64,000 bases of DNA from Apiotrichum sp. Y4204 (taxonomy: Eukaryota > Basidiomycota > Tremellomycetes > Trichosporonales > Trichosporonaceae), in the NCBI GenBank assembly GCA_025531455.1, contig JAMYHL010000008.1, positions 558,001-622,000 of the forward strand. Direction: 5' to 3'. The notes beneath the pieces are model-generated. The model saw only the letters and a program-made list of their open reading frames with translations, was not told the DNA's origin and made no database searches. Below, in pieces: positions 46,352 through 57,059 of this stretch. Both the position numbers and the translations under genes were made by a program. How positions within the stretch are numbered: position 1 is the first letter of the stretch; the number at the start of each line of letters is the position of its first letter.

Positions 46352-47972
46352 GATGATGTGGGGACCAAGAAGAGGAAGAAGACAAGTTGACGCGTATCAC
46401 TCGACGGCTTGGGCCATGGGACACCTGGTGAGGATGCCAGGCGGTGGATGCGCTCGAGTGGCCAGTGAGGGGTGTGCGTGCGTCTGCGTGTGAGTATCTG
46501 GTGTGGGCACGCTGAGCAGAGCTGCGCGCGCGAGCTGCGTGATGCGCGTGATACGCGGACAATGATGACGGATTGTACGTACTGTACGTATTGTACCTCC
46601 TTTCGTGTGCTCTAATGTGACACGCCTGTTCGGTCCGGCGTTGCTGCGGGGAATTGATTCGCGGGTGTGATGGAGCGGCGGGTCAAAACAAGGTAGACGT
46701 GTGCCGCGCCTCTGCCGAAACTTGATTCTTTCGAGTGTTGTTCTTTGCAACGAGATGTGAGTGACTGATGAACAAAGGAGGGACTTTGGATGATCAAGAG
46801 AAGAATGTTTGAGGGGGGGAGGGTGGGTCGCTGCAGAAGGGGGCGCCGGCGCAGTGACGGCGCAGCGGGTCGCGCGGCAGTAGACAAGCATCACTTGTAA
46901 GCCACTCTTCCTCCTAGAACGCGGGCCGGGAGTACGGAGTACGGAACACGGGGGCTGTGGCCCAAAGTTGCCCAATTGCACTCATTTTGGCGCGGCATGC
47001 GACCAGAGGAGAAATGCGCGGGGGGTTGCATGTCTCACGTATCCACTACTGCTCGGTCCCTGCGCCCCGACCCCTGGGCTCTGGGCCACAGAGCCCAGAA
47101 GGCCAGATGCCATCTGTAACAAACGCCACGACACGACGCGAACCCGGACCCGACCCTGCGGATCACCCTGGTCTCGGGAGCTTGTGCATAGGAAAATAAT
47201 GGGATAGTTAATAATGAAGCCACGCTCTCTTCCTGGGACCATACTGATCTGGTGACGGCCAACAGGCTACAACCGAGGCCGTTGGCTCGGACGTCTAATC
47301 TCGGGCATACCTACGCTGAGCAATAGGGTCAGTGGCAGAGTCCCGCCTGGATCATGGCTCAGTCCACGATTTTCATTGCCCTGTAGTTATAGTTGTTTAC
47401 TTGATCCCTGTGGCCTGGCCGCAGGCTGCCCGCATGATTCCTCATGATGCCATGGATGCCACGGGCGAGAGTTTTGCCACGCGAATCCCTCCTGCCAATC
47501 ACGCTAGCGCCACATGCGTCCTTTCCCCATGTGGCTATCGTGGCACGGCCAATCCACGGATCTGTGCCTAAGACAGCGGCTACCGCCAGGTGCATGCGGG
47601 GAACGCCGGCCCAAGTGCCTGCCTACAGCAGTATGCGGGGTCTGTGCACCCCCATGGCATGGCCCTGGCACGGACTGCCGGAGTGAACTGTACCAGTTGT
47701 CTGTTGCTGCGGGTGGCTCGAGTGCACTCTCGCAGTGCTCACGCGGGTCCTCGTCATTCCACACAGGTCTGTTCCTTCGTTCATCATCACATTTGCCCTC
47801 TACACCATTTCTCACTTCAATCTTTCCGCTCGTCGTGTTGCTATTCCCTTCAGAGTTATCGGATAGTGCCCGTTCTTGTGCTTCCTGAAGATTTCTTACA
47901 CCCTTCGAAACCTGACGTCGACATCACCTACTTTGGTCACTCCGTTACGCTCTTGTCTTCCTTTCAGTCACC
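46352..47972. other. Divergent intergenic region ELMO / SNX3
   Basis: This gap of 1.6 kb between outward-facing genes should hold both promoters. Bases 46430-46560 are GT-rich, a pyrimidine-rich leader on the minus strand. Bases 46565-46600 contain gtacgtactgtacgtattgtac, a short self-complementary run. Bases 47780-47970 are C/T-rich, the probable SNX3 leader. I see no gene. Confidence 0.45.
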
Positions 47973-48752
47973 ATGAACCCCCAACAAGACGGACGTGCGT
48001 ATCATGCTTTTCCGTGCACTCATTTGCCACTGCTGACTTTCTTAGCTGTGCAATCGGCCCCGTCAGGTTTGTATCTTGTACTCACGACTATCTCAGGACT
48101 GACGTCGCAGTCGATGCAACTCACTCGCCATTCGCCCGCGCTGATTCCGGGGGCTTCACTTTCTCAGACGTTGGCCGCCTGCAAGGTCGTCCGCAAACGG
48201 TAAGATACAAATGCGCCCTTGGGCTTCTCAACTGACTGGTTTAGTTTGAGGAGATGTACGCCGTTCCCGAATCCTTCCTTGAGATTGAGGTCCGCAACCC
48301 CCTCACCCATGGTGGGTGAACACTGTCTGCATGTCCACTAACCATCAGGTGTGGGACGAAGGATGTTCACGGACTACGAGATTGTGTGCATGGTGTGTTT
48401 GTCTTGTTTTCCCTTCTGACAGCAGACAAACATTCCGGCGTTCAAGATCCAGCACTCAATTGTCCGCAGGCGATACTCTGACTTTGAAGCTTTCCGCGAC
48501 ATTCTGGAGCGCGAAAGCACCCGCGTCACTATCCCTCCTCTCCCTGGCAAGGTAGGCTGAGAACTTGACTGACTGTGTACTAACTCTTAGGTGTTCACGA
48601 ATCGGTTCACTGACGATGTCATCGAGCAGCGCCGTGAAGGACTGCAGAGGTTCCTCGAGATCGTCGCCGGCCACCCTCTCCTTCAGACTGGTAGCAAGGT
48701 GCTTTGCGCCTTCCTGCAGGACCCGGCATGGGACAAGTCCCACTGGCTCTAA
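47973..48752 (+). CDS. SNX3: Sorting nexin 3 (Snx3/Grd19)
   Basis: Seven exons are predicted: 47973-47994, 48046-48066, 48168-48199, 48245-48311, 48349-48392, 48426-48551 and 48591-48752, giving 157 aa, close to the usual 162. Conserved blocks are [20 protein letters not shown], the PX phosphoinositide site [11 protein letters not shown], and PPLPGKVFTNRF. Snx3 binds PI3P on endosomes and works with retromer to recycle cargo such as the iron transporter Fet3-Ftr1 in yeast. The chosen 48067-48167 intron yields the typical N-terminus. A second in-frame splice choice exists and is reported separately. The tandem acceptor before 48426 could add one Gln. Confidence 0.9.
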
Positions 48753-49129
48753 TCGCTAAGCGCGTTCTTAACAGAAGTGACAGGATGTGGGATTTATGTC
48801 CCGCTTCCTACAGCATCACGCTGTCGCTCTCTTACACTCGCGTCCCTCGCAGCCCTCCATCCCCCCACCTACTACTCTCTATGGCTGTCGCACACGTCTC
48901 GTCCGGGATTGTCGCAGTTAGTATCATTGCATTAGTTTCGTTGTTGTGCCTACGTCGGTGTTATCTCGTTCCTCGTTTCCCATGATTTGACTTGCAATGG
49001 TCCTGATTCAATTGACAAAGCCACGCGTCTGACTAATTGCACCCGCGCAAGTTGTACCAACTGGCAATCTAGCGACTACATACAGGGGGAGACTAAAGTG
49101 TCCACGCAGTATGGGCTATCAATTTCTCC
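48753..49129. other. Convergent intergenic region
   Basis: This lies between the 3' ends of SNX3 and the secreted-protein gene. It is T-rich around 48830-48980, as expected for 3' UTR sequence. No gene is visible. Confidence 0.5.
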
Positions 49130-49948
49130 TCAGTACCGATCCATCATCAGCTGCGTTTTGAGAGAATCCTGGGCAAGGAACCAAGCCTTGCTTTTGAGGA
49201 ACGCAATGAGCTCGTCGTGCTTCTGAGCGGCGTCGACGTCGCTGTCGGTCTTGAAGCTCGCCTCGACGACATACTCGATGCCCGAGCCATCAGCGGTTTT
49301 GATCGGCCAAACCTCAATGTACAGTTTGGTGCCGTTCCAAGTTCCAATGGAGCGCTTGGCGAGAACGGGTCCAAAAACACGGGCGCTCTTCAACAAGCTG
49401 GTTCCCCACGCCTTCGATTTCCAGTTGTCAAACTTGCCCGGCGCATTGTCGATGAGCATGTCTCGGGAAGCCGACTTGCCGGGGAGATCCATACCAGAGT
49501 ATCCCGACGCGGAGGCGCTCTTCTTCCGGCTAAGCGAAAGCGTGAGCTTGGTGTATCCCCACTCGACCTGCGCCTCGTAATTGTCGTCCGTGGAGTCGAA
49601 GCCCTCAATGTTGGCGAGGTTGAGCGCGGCGTCGATACCCGACGCCCCGCCAGAGATGGGGTAGCGCTTCTTGTACGTGAGCTCGAAGCTCTTCTCGCCC
49701 TCGGTCTTGCGGATGCGCGGCGACCACCCCGCGCCGTAGATTTCCTTGGCGTCCGTGTCGAGAAACTGGACGTTCATCTTCGTCACGCTGCTCGGCATGC
49801 CAAACGTCGAGAGAACGGCGGGCTTGAGCTTGTTGTCCGACCCCAGGACGGCCGACGGGTCGAGCAGCGCCTTGACCTCGTAATCCGGCGTCAGGTTCGC
49901 GGCGGCGTACGCCGTCGCGGCGAGGGATAGTAGGGCTGTGAGGCGCAT
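49130..49948 (-). CDS. Secreted protein with a CYTH-like region, function unknown
   Basis: This is a single-exon gene of 272 aa, the only intronless CDS here. A signal peptide (MRLTALLSLAATAYAAA) is followed by ALLDPSAVLGSDNKL, MNVQFLDTDAKEIYGAGWSP, RIRKTEGEKSFELTYKKRYPI and YEAQVEWGYTKLTLSLSRKK. The alternating charged strands (W-S-P-R-I-R, then E-L-T-Y-K-K-R-Y) recall the tunnel-lining basic and acidic strands of CYTH phosphohydrolases, but I cannot see a complete active site. Similar secreted proteins of unknown role occur in filamentous fungi, as I recall. The start was placed at the ATG giving the signal peptide, although the frame is open 43 codons further upstream. Confidence 0.75.
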   Translation of the reverse strand: MRLTALLSLAATAYAAANLTPDYEVKALLDPSAVLGSDNKLKPAVLSTFGMPSSVTKMNVQFLDTDAKEIYGAGWSPRIRKTEGEKSFELTYKKRYPISGGASGIDAALNLANIEGFDSTDDNYEAQVEWGYTKLTLSLSRKKSASASGYSGMDLPGKSASRDMLIDNAPGKFDNWKSKAWGTSLLKSARVFGPVLAKRSIGTWNGTKLYIEVWPIKTADGSGIEYVVEASFKTDSDVDAAQKHDELIAFLKSKAWFLAQDSLKTQLMMDRY

Positions 49949-51552
49949 CGTTGATGATAAGGGAGGTGTACAGCGTTGGAGACGTCGTGAGTTGCGGTCA
50001 GTGAACTTAATAAAGTCCATGCCAGTCTTGTAGCCATCACACGTGCGTGGGTATGAGAGTCTAAGGACGTAGGGCATGCCTGACCCTGACGTTCAAGGAG
50101 TTCAACACACGCTAGACGTGCGGATGAGGTCCACAGGTCAGAAATAGCAGGCCAAGAAGTGGGATTAGAGAATGCGATGTATCGTGATCGACAGTCAACG
50201 GCACGCATGAGGAGAAAATGAAACGCAGTCCCCCGCCGAACTGCACACCCTCCTTGTTTGCTTATTCTGTGTTCACACCTACCCCTGCCGATACTCAGTA
50301 GTAAGCCCGTAAGCCACACTCACACATCTGGACTTAAAGAGACATTACATGCAGGACATTCGTTCGGGAACGGACTCGGTTATCGAGGAGACAAAACTCA
50401 CCGGGCCGTGGAGTTGAAGTTCCGGCTCGTGGAGACATTCTCCTCCATTCTCATAACATGGAGTTGATGATTATAAAACGGTTTCGATCTCTGGGTTAGC
50501 ACGGGGAGGAGTGGGAGGACACCAAGGACACCGTGGCGGCCTCGCGCAAACACGCAAACACGTTGCGCTGCAGCAACACATCCATAACCTCTCGTAATCG
50601 GCGAACAGGCCGGGTCGATGAGAGGCACTCCCAGAACTACAGTCGACCATGCATGAACGGGAATTTCGGTGAACTTAGGTTGATGTGCATCACGCCGCAT
50701 CGCATTCGCTCCTACTCAACAACAATCGCCCTTGCACGAACGGGAATATTGTGAACCTAGTGGACAAGAGGTGCCGCTTCACGCCGCATCGCATTCGCTC
50801 ATACAGAACAACAGTCGGCCGCGCACGAACGGGAATTTTGATGAACTAAACAGGACTAGATGTGCTTCACCCGGCATCACATTCGCCAATGCCAGCCCAA
50901 AATCCCCGTTCGACGCGCAATGGCCAGCAAGAAATTCCCGTTCGCTGCTTGTGTCTTTACAATACGATAATATCCCTCAGCCACCCCACAGGTACGCGGC
51001 AGCGCTGCCCTGATGCGCGGATATGCGATGTGTGAGGCGTACAAGTGCTGCAAGTCGGTGAAATGTCTGCACGCAATGTGCGCGTTTTAGCGCCTCACGT
51101 GTAGGTGCATCCCATCAGCTGACTTTGTTTGCCGGTGACCGCATGTTGCCGATCGGCCAGTTGCTCAAGTGGACGGCCGAGGTGGACGCGGAGTAGAGGA
51201 CGGGATGGGCATGGGTTTAGATCTACATCGGCTGACGATATGGCTGTTGATCTACAATTCTGCGCTGCAGGGGGTTGTTATTCGCCGGAAGTTCGGCGTG
51301 TTCGCCGCGTCATGATCTTATCTCAAATTCTGTGATCGTTGTGCCGGGTACCGGCTTGGCAAGGTCGAGATCCGAGAAAGCCAACACTAACTCGTACTCT
51401 ACGATCTGTATGGCGACCAACGATGATACTCATGTGCTGCCCCACGGGCCTCGTTCATGCTATCCTCCGGTGCGTCCATAAAAGCGGCCCCGCACATTAG
51501 ATCATGGCCCCGCGGAACCCCAGACAGCAATCTGCCCCGAGCTCGACCGACC
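49949..51552. other. Intergenic region containing a small repeat array
   Basis: This is a divergent gap between the secreted-protein gene and the sugar porter. It holds the repeat array described separately (50638-50944). A TATA-like cataaaag at about 51477 sits some 75 bp before the porter start. No gene is visible. Confidence 0.5.
50638..50944 (+). repeat. Three ~87-bp direct repeats plus two inverted core copies
   Basis: The core gaacgggaat recurs at 50655, 50738 and 50827, each followed after about 35-40 bases by a second conserved block (cacgccgcatcgcattcgc or close variants at 50691, 50780 and 50868). The repeat period is 83-89 bp, with diverged sequence between blocks. The first core then appears in inverse orientation at 50900-50912 and 50931-50944. 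The array has no coding potential. It may be a minisatellite, a fragment of a non-autonomous element, or clustered binding sites. Confidence 0.75.
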
Positions 51553-53366
51553 ATGGCGCCCTCAATCCACTCTACCAATTCAGAAGAGAAGAAGCCCGCT
51601 GAGGAGCATGTTGAAGACGTGCGCCGCTTCGCCTCCAACGAGGAGCGCGCAGTCGCGCTGCGCGCCGCGCGTGCCGCGGACCCAGGACCGGCGTGGCTCT
51701 CTCTCGCATTCGCGCAGTACGTCTTCATCGCGATGATCTCGTGCATGTGTTCCGGCGACTCTGGGTTCGACGGCACGATCATCGCGAGCATCAACTCGAT
51801 GACCCAGTTCCAGGAGTACTTTGGCCTCGGCCCCGAGGGCGCCAGTGGCCAGGGCCTTGTCTTTGTGAGCTACCAAGGTGGTTGGAGCTGACAACAAGGG
51901 AATCCTCACCGTCGGTGCGGTAGTCGGCTTCTTCCCGGCCATCATCATCCCCGACATGTTTGGCCGTCGGTGGGGCCAGCTCGCGGGTAACCTTATTATC
52001 ATCGCCGGTGCGCTGCTCAATGGCTTCGCAACCAATATGGGCATGCTCCTCGCTGGCCGTTTCCTGGTCGGTCTCGGCAGCACTTTGGCCGGCAACGCGG
52101 CCAAGGCATACCTCGCTGAGATCTCGTCGCCCTGGAACCGTGGCTTTGCTCTCGGAGTTCAAAACTCGTTCTGGTACAGTGAGCATTGCAAACGCTGAAC
52201 GAGGAACTGACACATCACAGTCGGCAACATCCTTGCCTCCGGAATCGCCATTCCCTTTGGCCGCCTGGGCGGGTCCAACCACTGGTCGTGGCGCGTACCC
52301 TTCCTGCTGCAGATGATGCTTGCGATCCCCAACGTCCTGTTCATCATGTTTTGCCCCGAGTCCCCGCGTTGGCTGTACTCGCGGGGAAGGAAAGACGAGG
52401 CCGCCCAGATTCTCGCAAAACTCCACTCGCGCGATCAGGACACTCAAAGCCCCCTGATCCAGCTGCAGATGGCCGAGTTTGAAGCGAGCATTTCTCAGGA
52501 CGGCGCGGACAAGCGCATCTGGGACTTCCGACCCGTGTTCCGCACCCGCAGCGACCGCTACCGTTTTGCCATGTGCATCATCGTCGCGTGCTGGGGCCAG
52601 CTATCTGGCAACGGCATGATTTCGTACTTCCTCCCTTCGCTGCTCAACCAGGCAGGTATCAAGAGCCCCGACCGTCAGCGTGTGCTCAACCTAGCCTCCT
52701 CGATCGTGAGCATGAGCGGAGCGCTCACTGGAGCAGCGGTCATCGACCACTTGGGCCGTCGGCCACTCATGCTCGGCTCGGAGATCTGGGCCGTGCTGTG
52801 TTTCGCGGTTGTGACCGGCCTGGTACCGCACACGAAAGATGAAGTCGTCGGCAAGACCCGCAGCAACGCCGGTATTGCGTTTATCATGCTGTGGTCTGTC
52901 TTCTTCTCGTTTGGATGGACCCCTCTGCAGGGCCTGTACCCGACCGAAGTGCTCGCGTACGAAGTGCGCGCCAAGGGCCTGGCTCTTCAGGGATGGTGCG
53001 CAAACGTCTTCTCGCTGATCAACACGTTCGGCATTCCCAGTGCGCTACAGGCGCTCACCTGGAAGCGTGAGTGTTGTGAATAACAAGTGCTCACGCCAGT
53101 GTATCTCGTATTCATGATCTGGGACATTATCGGCTGCGTGGTTATTTATATGTTTGTTGTCGAGACCAAGCAGCTTTCCCTCGAGGAGCTCGACGAAGTC
53201 TTTGTAAGTGACATATGGCGCACCCCATCCGAATACAATTTGAATGGCGTGCTGACCACAGACTGCGCCAAACCCGAAGCAGAAGAGCTTCGAGCTCGGT
53301 CGCGAAGCCCGCCTGCACGCCAAGGAGGCGAAACAGCAGGCAGCCGGGCAGCTGGCAAGAGTTTGA
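51553..53366 (+). CDS. MFS sugar porter (lactose/hexose permease-like)
   Basis: Five exons are predicted: 51553-51864, 51899-52178, 52221-53066, 53100-53203 and 53262-53366, giving 548 aa. About 12 membrane segments are visible. Sugar-porter signatures include PDMFGRRWGQLAGN, GRFLVGLGSTLAGNAAKAYLAEIS, the PESPRWL motif after TM6, IDHLGRRPLML, and the C-terminal VVETKQLSLEEL (the VPETK-type motif). Members import hexoses, disaccharides or related compounds by proton symport at the plasma membrane. Substrate cannot be decided from sequence. The acceptor of intron 1 reads aag rather than the usual cag/tag. The N-terminal 50 residues are hydrophilic and unconserved. Confidence 0.9.
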
Positions 53367-53582
53367 GTTTCCGCAGTGATCTAGCAGTTATATCGAAGGG
53401 TTAATTTGGAGTAGTTCCGTTTCAAAAGGAAGGAAGTGCAGCAGAGTGATAAGAGTTGAATGCAACGAGTGCAAGATTTGAGCCAAGCAGCATCTCATTG
53501 CGCTTTCAGAGGGCAACGCATGCGTTGTCGATTTCTGCCTCGTTGACGTCCCGACGACCTCGCCCCGGCGCCGGTCCGTCGA

Positions 53583-53685
53583 GGTGCGATGCCCGAGTGG
53601 TTAAGGGGAATGATTCGAACCTGTTCTCGCAGAACTTTCATATCATTTGACGTAAGTCGCCAGAGTTCAAGTCTCTGTCGCACCT
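53583..53685 (+). tRNA. tRNA-Ser(CGA) with intron
   Basis: A full class II cloverleaf can be drawn. The acceptor stem is GGTGCGA/TCGCACC, followed by TG, D-arm CCC-GAGTGGTTAA-GGG, and anticodon stem AATGA/TCATT with loop TTCGAA and anticodon CGA at 53616-53618. A variable arm GAC-gtaa-GTC and T-arm CAGAG-TTCAAGT-CTCTG complete it. An intron of about 22 nt (53620-53641) sits one base after the anticodon. The discriminator position reads T, where eukaryotic serine tRNAs normally have G. It is transcribed by RNA polymerase III from the internal A and B boxes (the B box is the T-arm GGTTCAA-like segment). Confidence 0.88.
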
Positions 53686-53898
53686 GATCTCTTTCACTTT
53701 TTGAAGTGTTCTAACTTGAATCGAGCTCCAGGCATCGACTGAGAGCTGTTACAGAATGGGCTCGCAACCTGTGATATGTCATCAACGCGCTATTCTCATG
53801 TAACGACTCTTCAATGTTAGCTGCGCGTCACGAAACACTTGTGGCATCTCGACTGTTCATTCCAGTTTACTTCTAGCGCCCCATAACTCCTTCCAAGT

Positions 53899-55316
53899 TT
53901 AAGCGGACTCCATCTTCCAAGGCTCCGACTTCCACTGCTCCTTGGGGACACCGAGCTCAAGAAGGGTGGCGAAGGCCTTGGAGAAGTCCTGGAAGAACTT
54001 GTCCTCGTCCTGAGACGTCAGCATGGGAAGACTTAAGCGGAGAAAGCTTTTGAACTCACCTTGGCGTAGACCTCGACCCACTTGCGGAAGCCCTTGTCCT
54101 TGGCCAGGACGTAGTCGGTGGGGAGCATCATAAGAGACAGGGTGGGTCAGTAATCATTCGTATCGCGTGTTTCCAACACACCTTGGTCTTCTGTGAAGTG
54201 TCAGTAATGTGAAACGGAGACTTTTAGATACCCAAAGCGCAAACGGTACCCGAAGAGTTCCGTCCCGCTGAGAGGCTTCTTGCTACTCACAGCATCCTCG
54301 TACTGGAACGGTCCGTTCCATGGCTTCTTCTGCCACTTCTCGTTGATGAGGAGGTTGTAGAACTCGTTGGAGAAGGTAACGGGGGAGAAGGTCCAAGGGC
54401 CAGAGTAGCCCGAGCGGTCGGTGTGGCAGCGGCCAAGGGCGTGGGCGCCGATGAGGGCAACCATCTCCTGGTCGTTGAAGCCCATGCGGCCGAAGATGTC
54501 ACGAACGTGCTTCTCGCCCTGGGAGGCATCGGGAAGACGACCGTCGGGGGTCTGGAGGTGCTCAAGACCGTCAATGCGGCCCGGGCGCCAAGGAATGACG
54601 GGGCCACCGAGCTCCTGGATGGCCGCGACACCACCAAGAGTCCAGAGGTCACCGTACGAGATCCAGGGGAACTCCTTCTTGATCTTCTCCATGTGGTCAC
54701 GGGCAAGGTTCTACAATGTCAGAGTGCCTTCGACCATCACCGGTTGATCACTTACCAGACCAGCGTTAGCAGCGTGGTTACCCTCGTTGGTGAAACGCAT
54801 AGTGGCGTGGTTGGAACCACCGCTGCCGTCATTCTTGTCGTAGGTGCCCGAGGCGTGCCAAGCGAGACGGAGAACAACGGGAGCGAGCGAGCCGTCATCG
54901 TAGCCATCCTTCTCGAAGGACTCGGCAATGGCGTTGTAGACCTTCTGGTAGTCGTCCTTGGTAGGCTTAAAGTCCTTGGGGGCGACCTTGCCGTCCTCCT
55001 GGGTGTAGAACCAGTAAGCGGCACCGGCAGCGGCGACCGCGCCGAGACCGATGAAGAGGCCGTTACCACCGCCCTGCTTGGGAGGGGGAGGCGGCTACAG
55101 CAACAAATGTGGCACAATTTAACAGAGGAGACAGATAATCGATACCCAGAAACAAGGAGACCAGCATCAGTACTTGAACCGCCTGCTTCCTGCCATTGTC
55201 TTCCGTGACACACTTACCGCCTCAGTAGCGAAGCGACGGCGAAGGAGAGGGGCCGCGGCGATGGGGACGCGGCGAGCCGCAACGTGGCGCAGAACGGGGG
55301 TGACGCGGAGAGACAT
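53899..55316 (-). CDS. CCP1: Cytochrome c peroxidase, mitochondrial
   Basis: Six exons are predicted (transcript order): 55218-55316, 54756-55094, 54291-54710, 54182-54190, 54060-54137 and 53899-54009, giving 351 aa. An Arg-rich presequence and an inner-membrane-type hydrophobic segment ([15 protein letters not shown]) precede the class I peroxidase domain. Distal Arg/Trp/His are in [10 protein letters not shown], the proximal His in [11 protein letters not shown], and the radical Trp in [16 protein letters not shown] and [18 protein letters not shown] close the domain. It reduces H2O2 with electrons from cytochrome c in the intermembrane space. Rebuilding the conserved [10 protein letters not shown] segment needs a 9-nt exon and an intron (54138-54181) that contains no AG and appears to end in TG. 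Confidence 0.87.
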
Positions 55317-57059
55317 GGCTATTGTCAGAATACAAACTAGACGCGCCAGAATGGATGCTATCTTATACGATCACGATCGATAGGAGATTGACGATGGGTG
55401 GATGGGTCTCTGCTGCATATGGCTGGATCGACGACGAGCGTCGGCGAGCGACATGGACGGCCACACATAGCAGCGGTAACGACGGAGCTATAGATAGAGG
55501 GAGGAGGATGGGGGGTGGAGTTCCGCGAGATACGCACCTGTAGCTTGGGAAGATATCAGCGACGTTGATTAAAGCGAGAGACAAAGGAAAGAAGAAGGAA
55601 GGAGAGATGTGAAGAATGGTGACAACAACTGTGCGCTGCCGTGTCGGGTGTCCCGCGGGGATCGGAGGGGCGCAGGCTGCAGGCTCTGGGGCGGGGCGGG
55701 AATTGCGATGGTCGTGTATAATCGTGTATTGCCGGCTTGCTGTCATGTTGCTGCCCACCCAGGCCATCACACCCACACCCTCTTGTCAACCTCCCCCCGT
55801 GTGATCTCCAAGCACAAGCACAGACGCGGAAGCCCTGGGAGCGCGCGGATATGGGGGCGGAGGGTGTGAGGGCCTGACGGTAGACGGATAACCGTTCGGT
55901 ACTGTGAGTGAAGCCTCCCAGCTGACCGTACCGTGTGTGACCTCATTCCCAAGGCTCGGCCTCTGGGTTGGCCTCCACCGGCACACACAACACTCTGTCC
56001 AAGCTTCCCAGCCAAGCTGTATTTGTCTTTTGACGCCGGGGCCAATCACATGGACGATAAATGTCGTTCCGTTTTGGCAGAATAGCGCAGAAATCCAACT
56101 CCTTTCGCATGCCAACGGCTTTTTTGCTTTGTCACTGTGCCCCCGCAATGTGAATTGTCCCTCCGCGATCCCTCCCTGTCTTACTCATGCTCAGGCTCAC
56201 CTCCGGGAGATCCAAAGCAATTGTCCACCAACCTTGTGGTCACAAAAGGACATAGTCTTCCTTGCCCGGCTCCTGCCCTGGTCCTGCCTGCGGCCATTGT
56301 GGTGATGTCCGGAACTAATCACCGACGACCTATTGGCTGCATTGGCTGGGGCCTTGTCTCTGTGAGTTGCCATGCAGAAGGCGGAAATGACCGCTCCGAA
56401 TGTTGCTGCTATCAGGCAAGTTGCAAAGCAGTTCCGCATGCACGTGAACCTGGCGAGGAACCCTCGCATCCTTGCATCTCAGTGCTGCAGACACTATGGA
56501 CATAAAGCAGACGGGTCAGAGATCGAGAGTCCTTTCTGCCTCTCCGGACTGCCCTCAAAGGCAGCCTAAACCTGTCATCGCTGGCGGAGGTCTTACCCCA
56601 GCACCTCACGATCATTGAGCTTTGAATGACACTGATACTCTCAACCTCCTACAACTTCACACATCGCGGGATATTTATCAAAACTGCGTGTCGGTCGCTA
56701 TCACTTGACTTGTTTGGAGAAGGCTACGGTGTATGTGGCATGTGCCACGACTGACAACGAACCGGCTCGACGACATGATGACCTGGGGGTGTCAACTGAA
56801 TGTCACCCCCAAGATGGAGCTAATGCTTACCACCTCGGCATTCGGTAATTCGGCTATGTCCGTTCTTTTTTGGACCGGCCGGGGGTCCTTGGGCACCGTC
56901 GAACACGTCGAGCACAAAGTACGCAAAATACACACTCCATGGCCATGCTGCATGCTGGGCATCAATCCGGCAGTCACGGCTGTTTGACAACGGCCACATC
57001 CGAAAAGTCTCGTATCTCTTCAGAAACCCACCTTGATCATATAGAGCATATACCCCGCC
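55317..57059. other. 1.7-kb divergent intergenic region CCP1 / Nudix
   Basis: Bases 55440-55620 are purine-rich on the plus strand, giving a pyrimidine-rich CCP1 leader on the minus strand. The rest has mixed composition, with short frames only and no recognisable RNA. It should carry two promoters. Confidence 0.45.

Noticed and set aside
46565..46600. gtacgtactgtacgtattgtac run as a possible hairpin or terminator
   Set aside because: Self-complementarity is short and interrupted; it is a simple-sequence run with no support for function.
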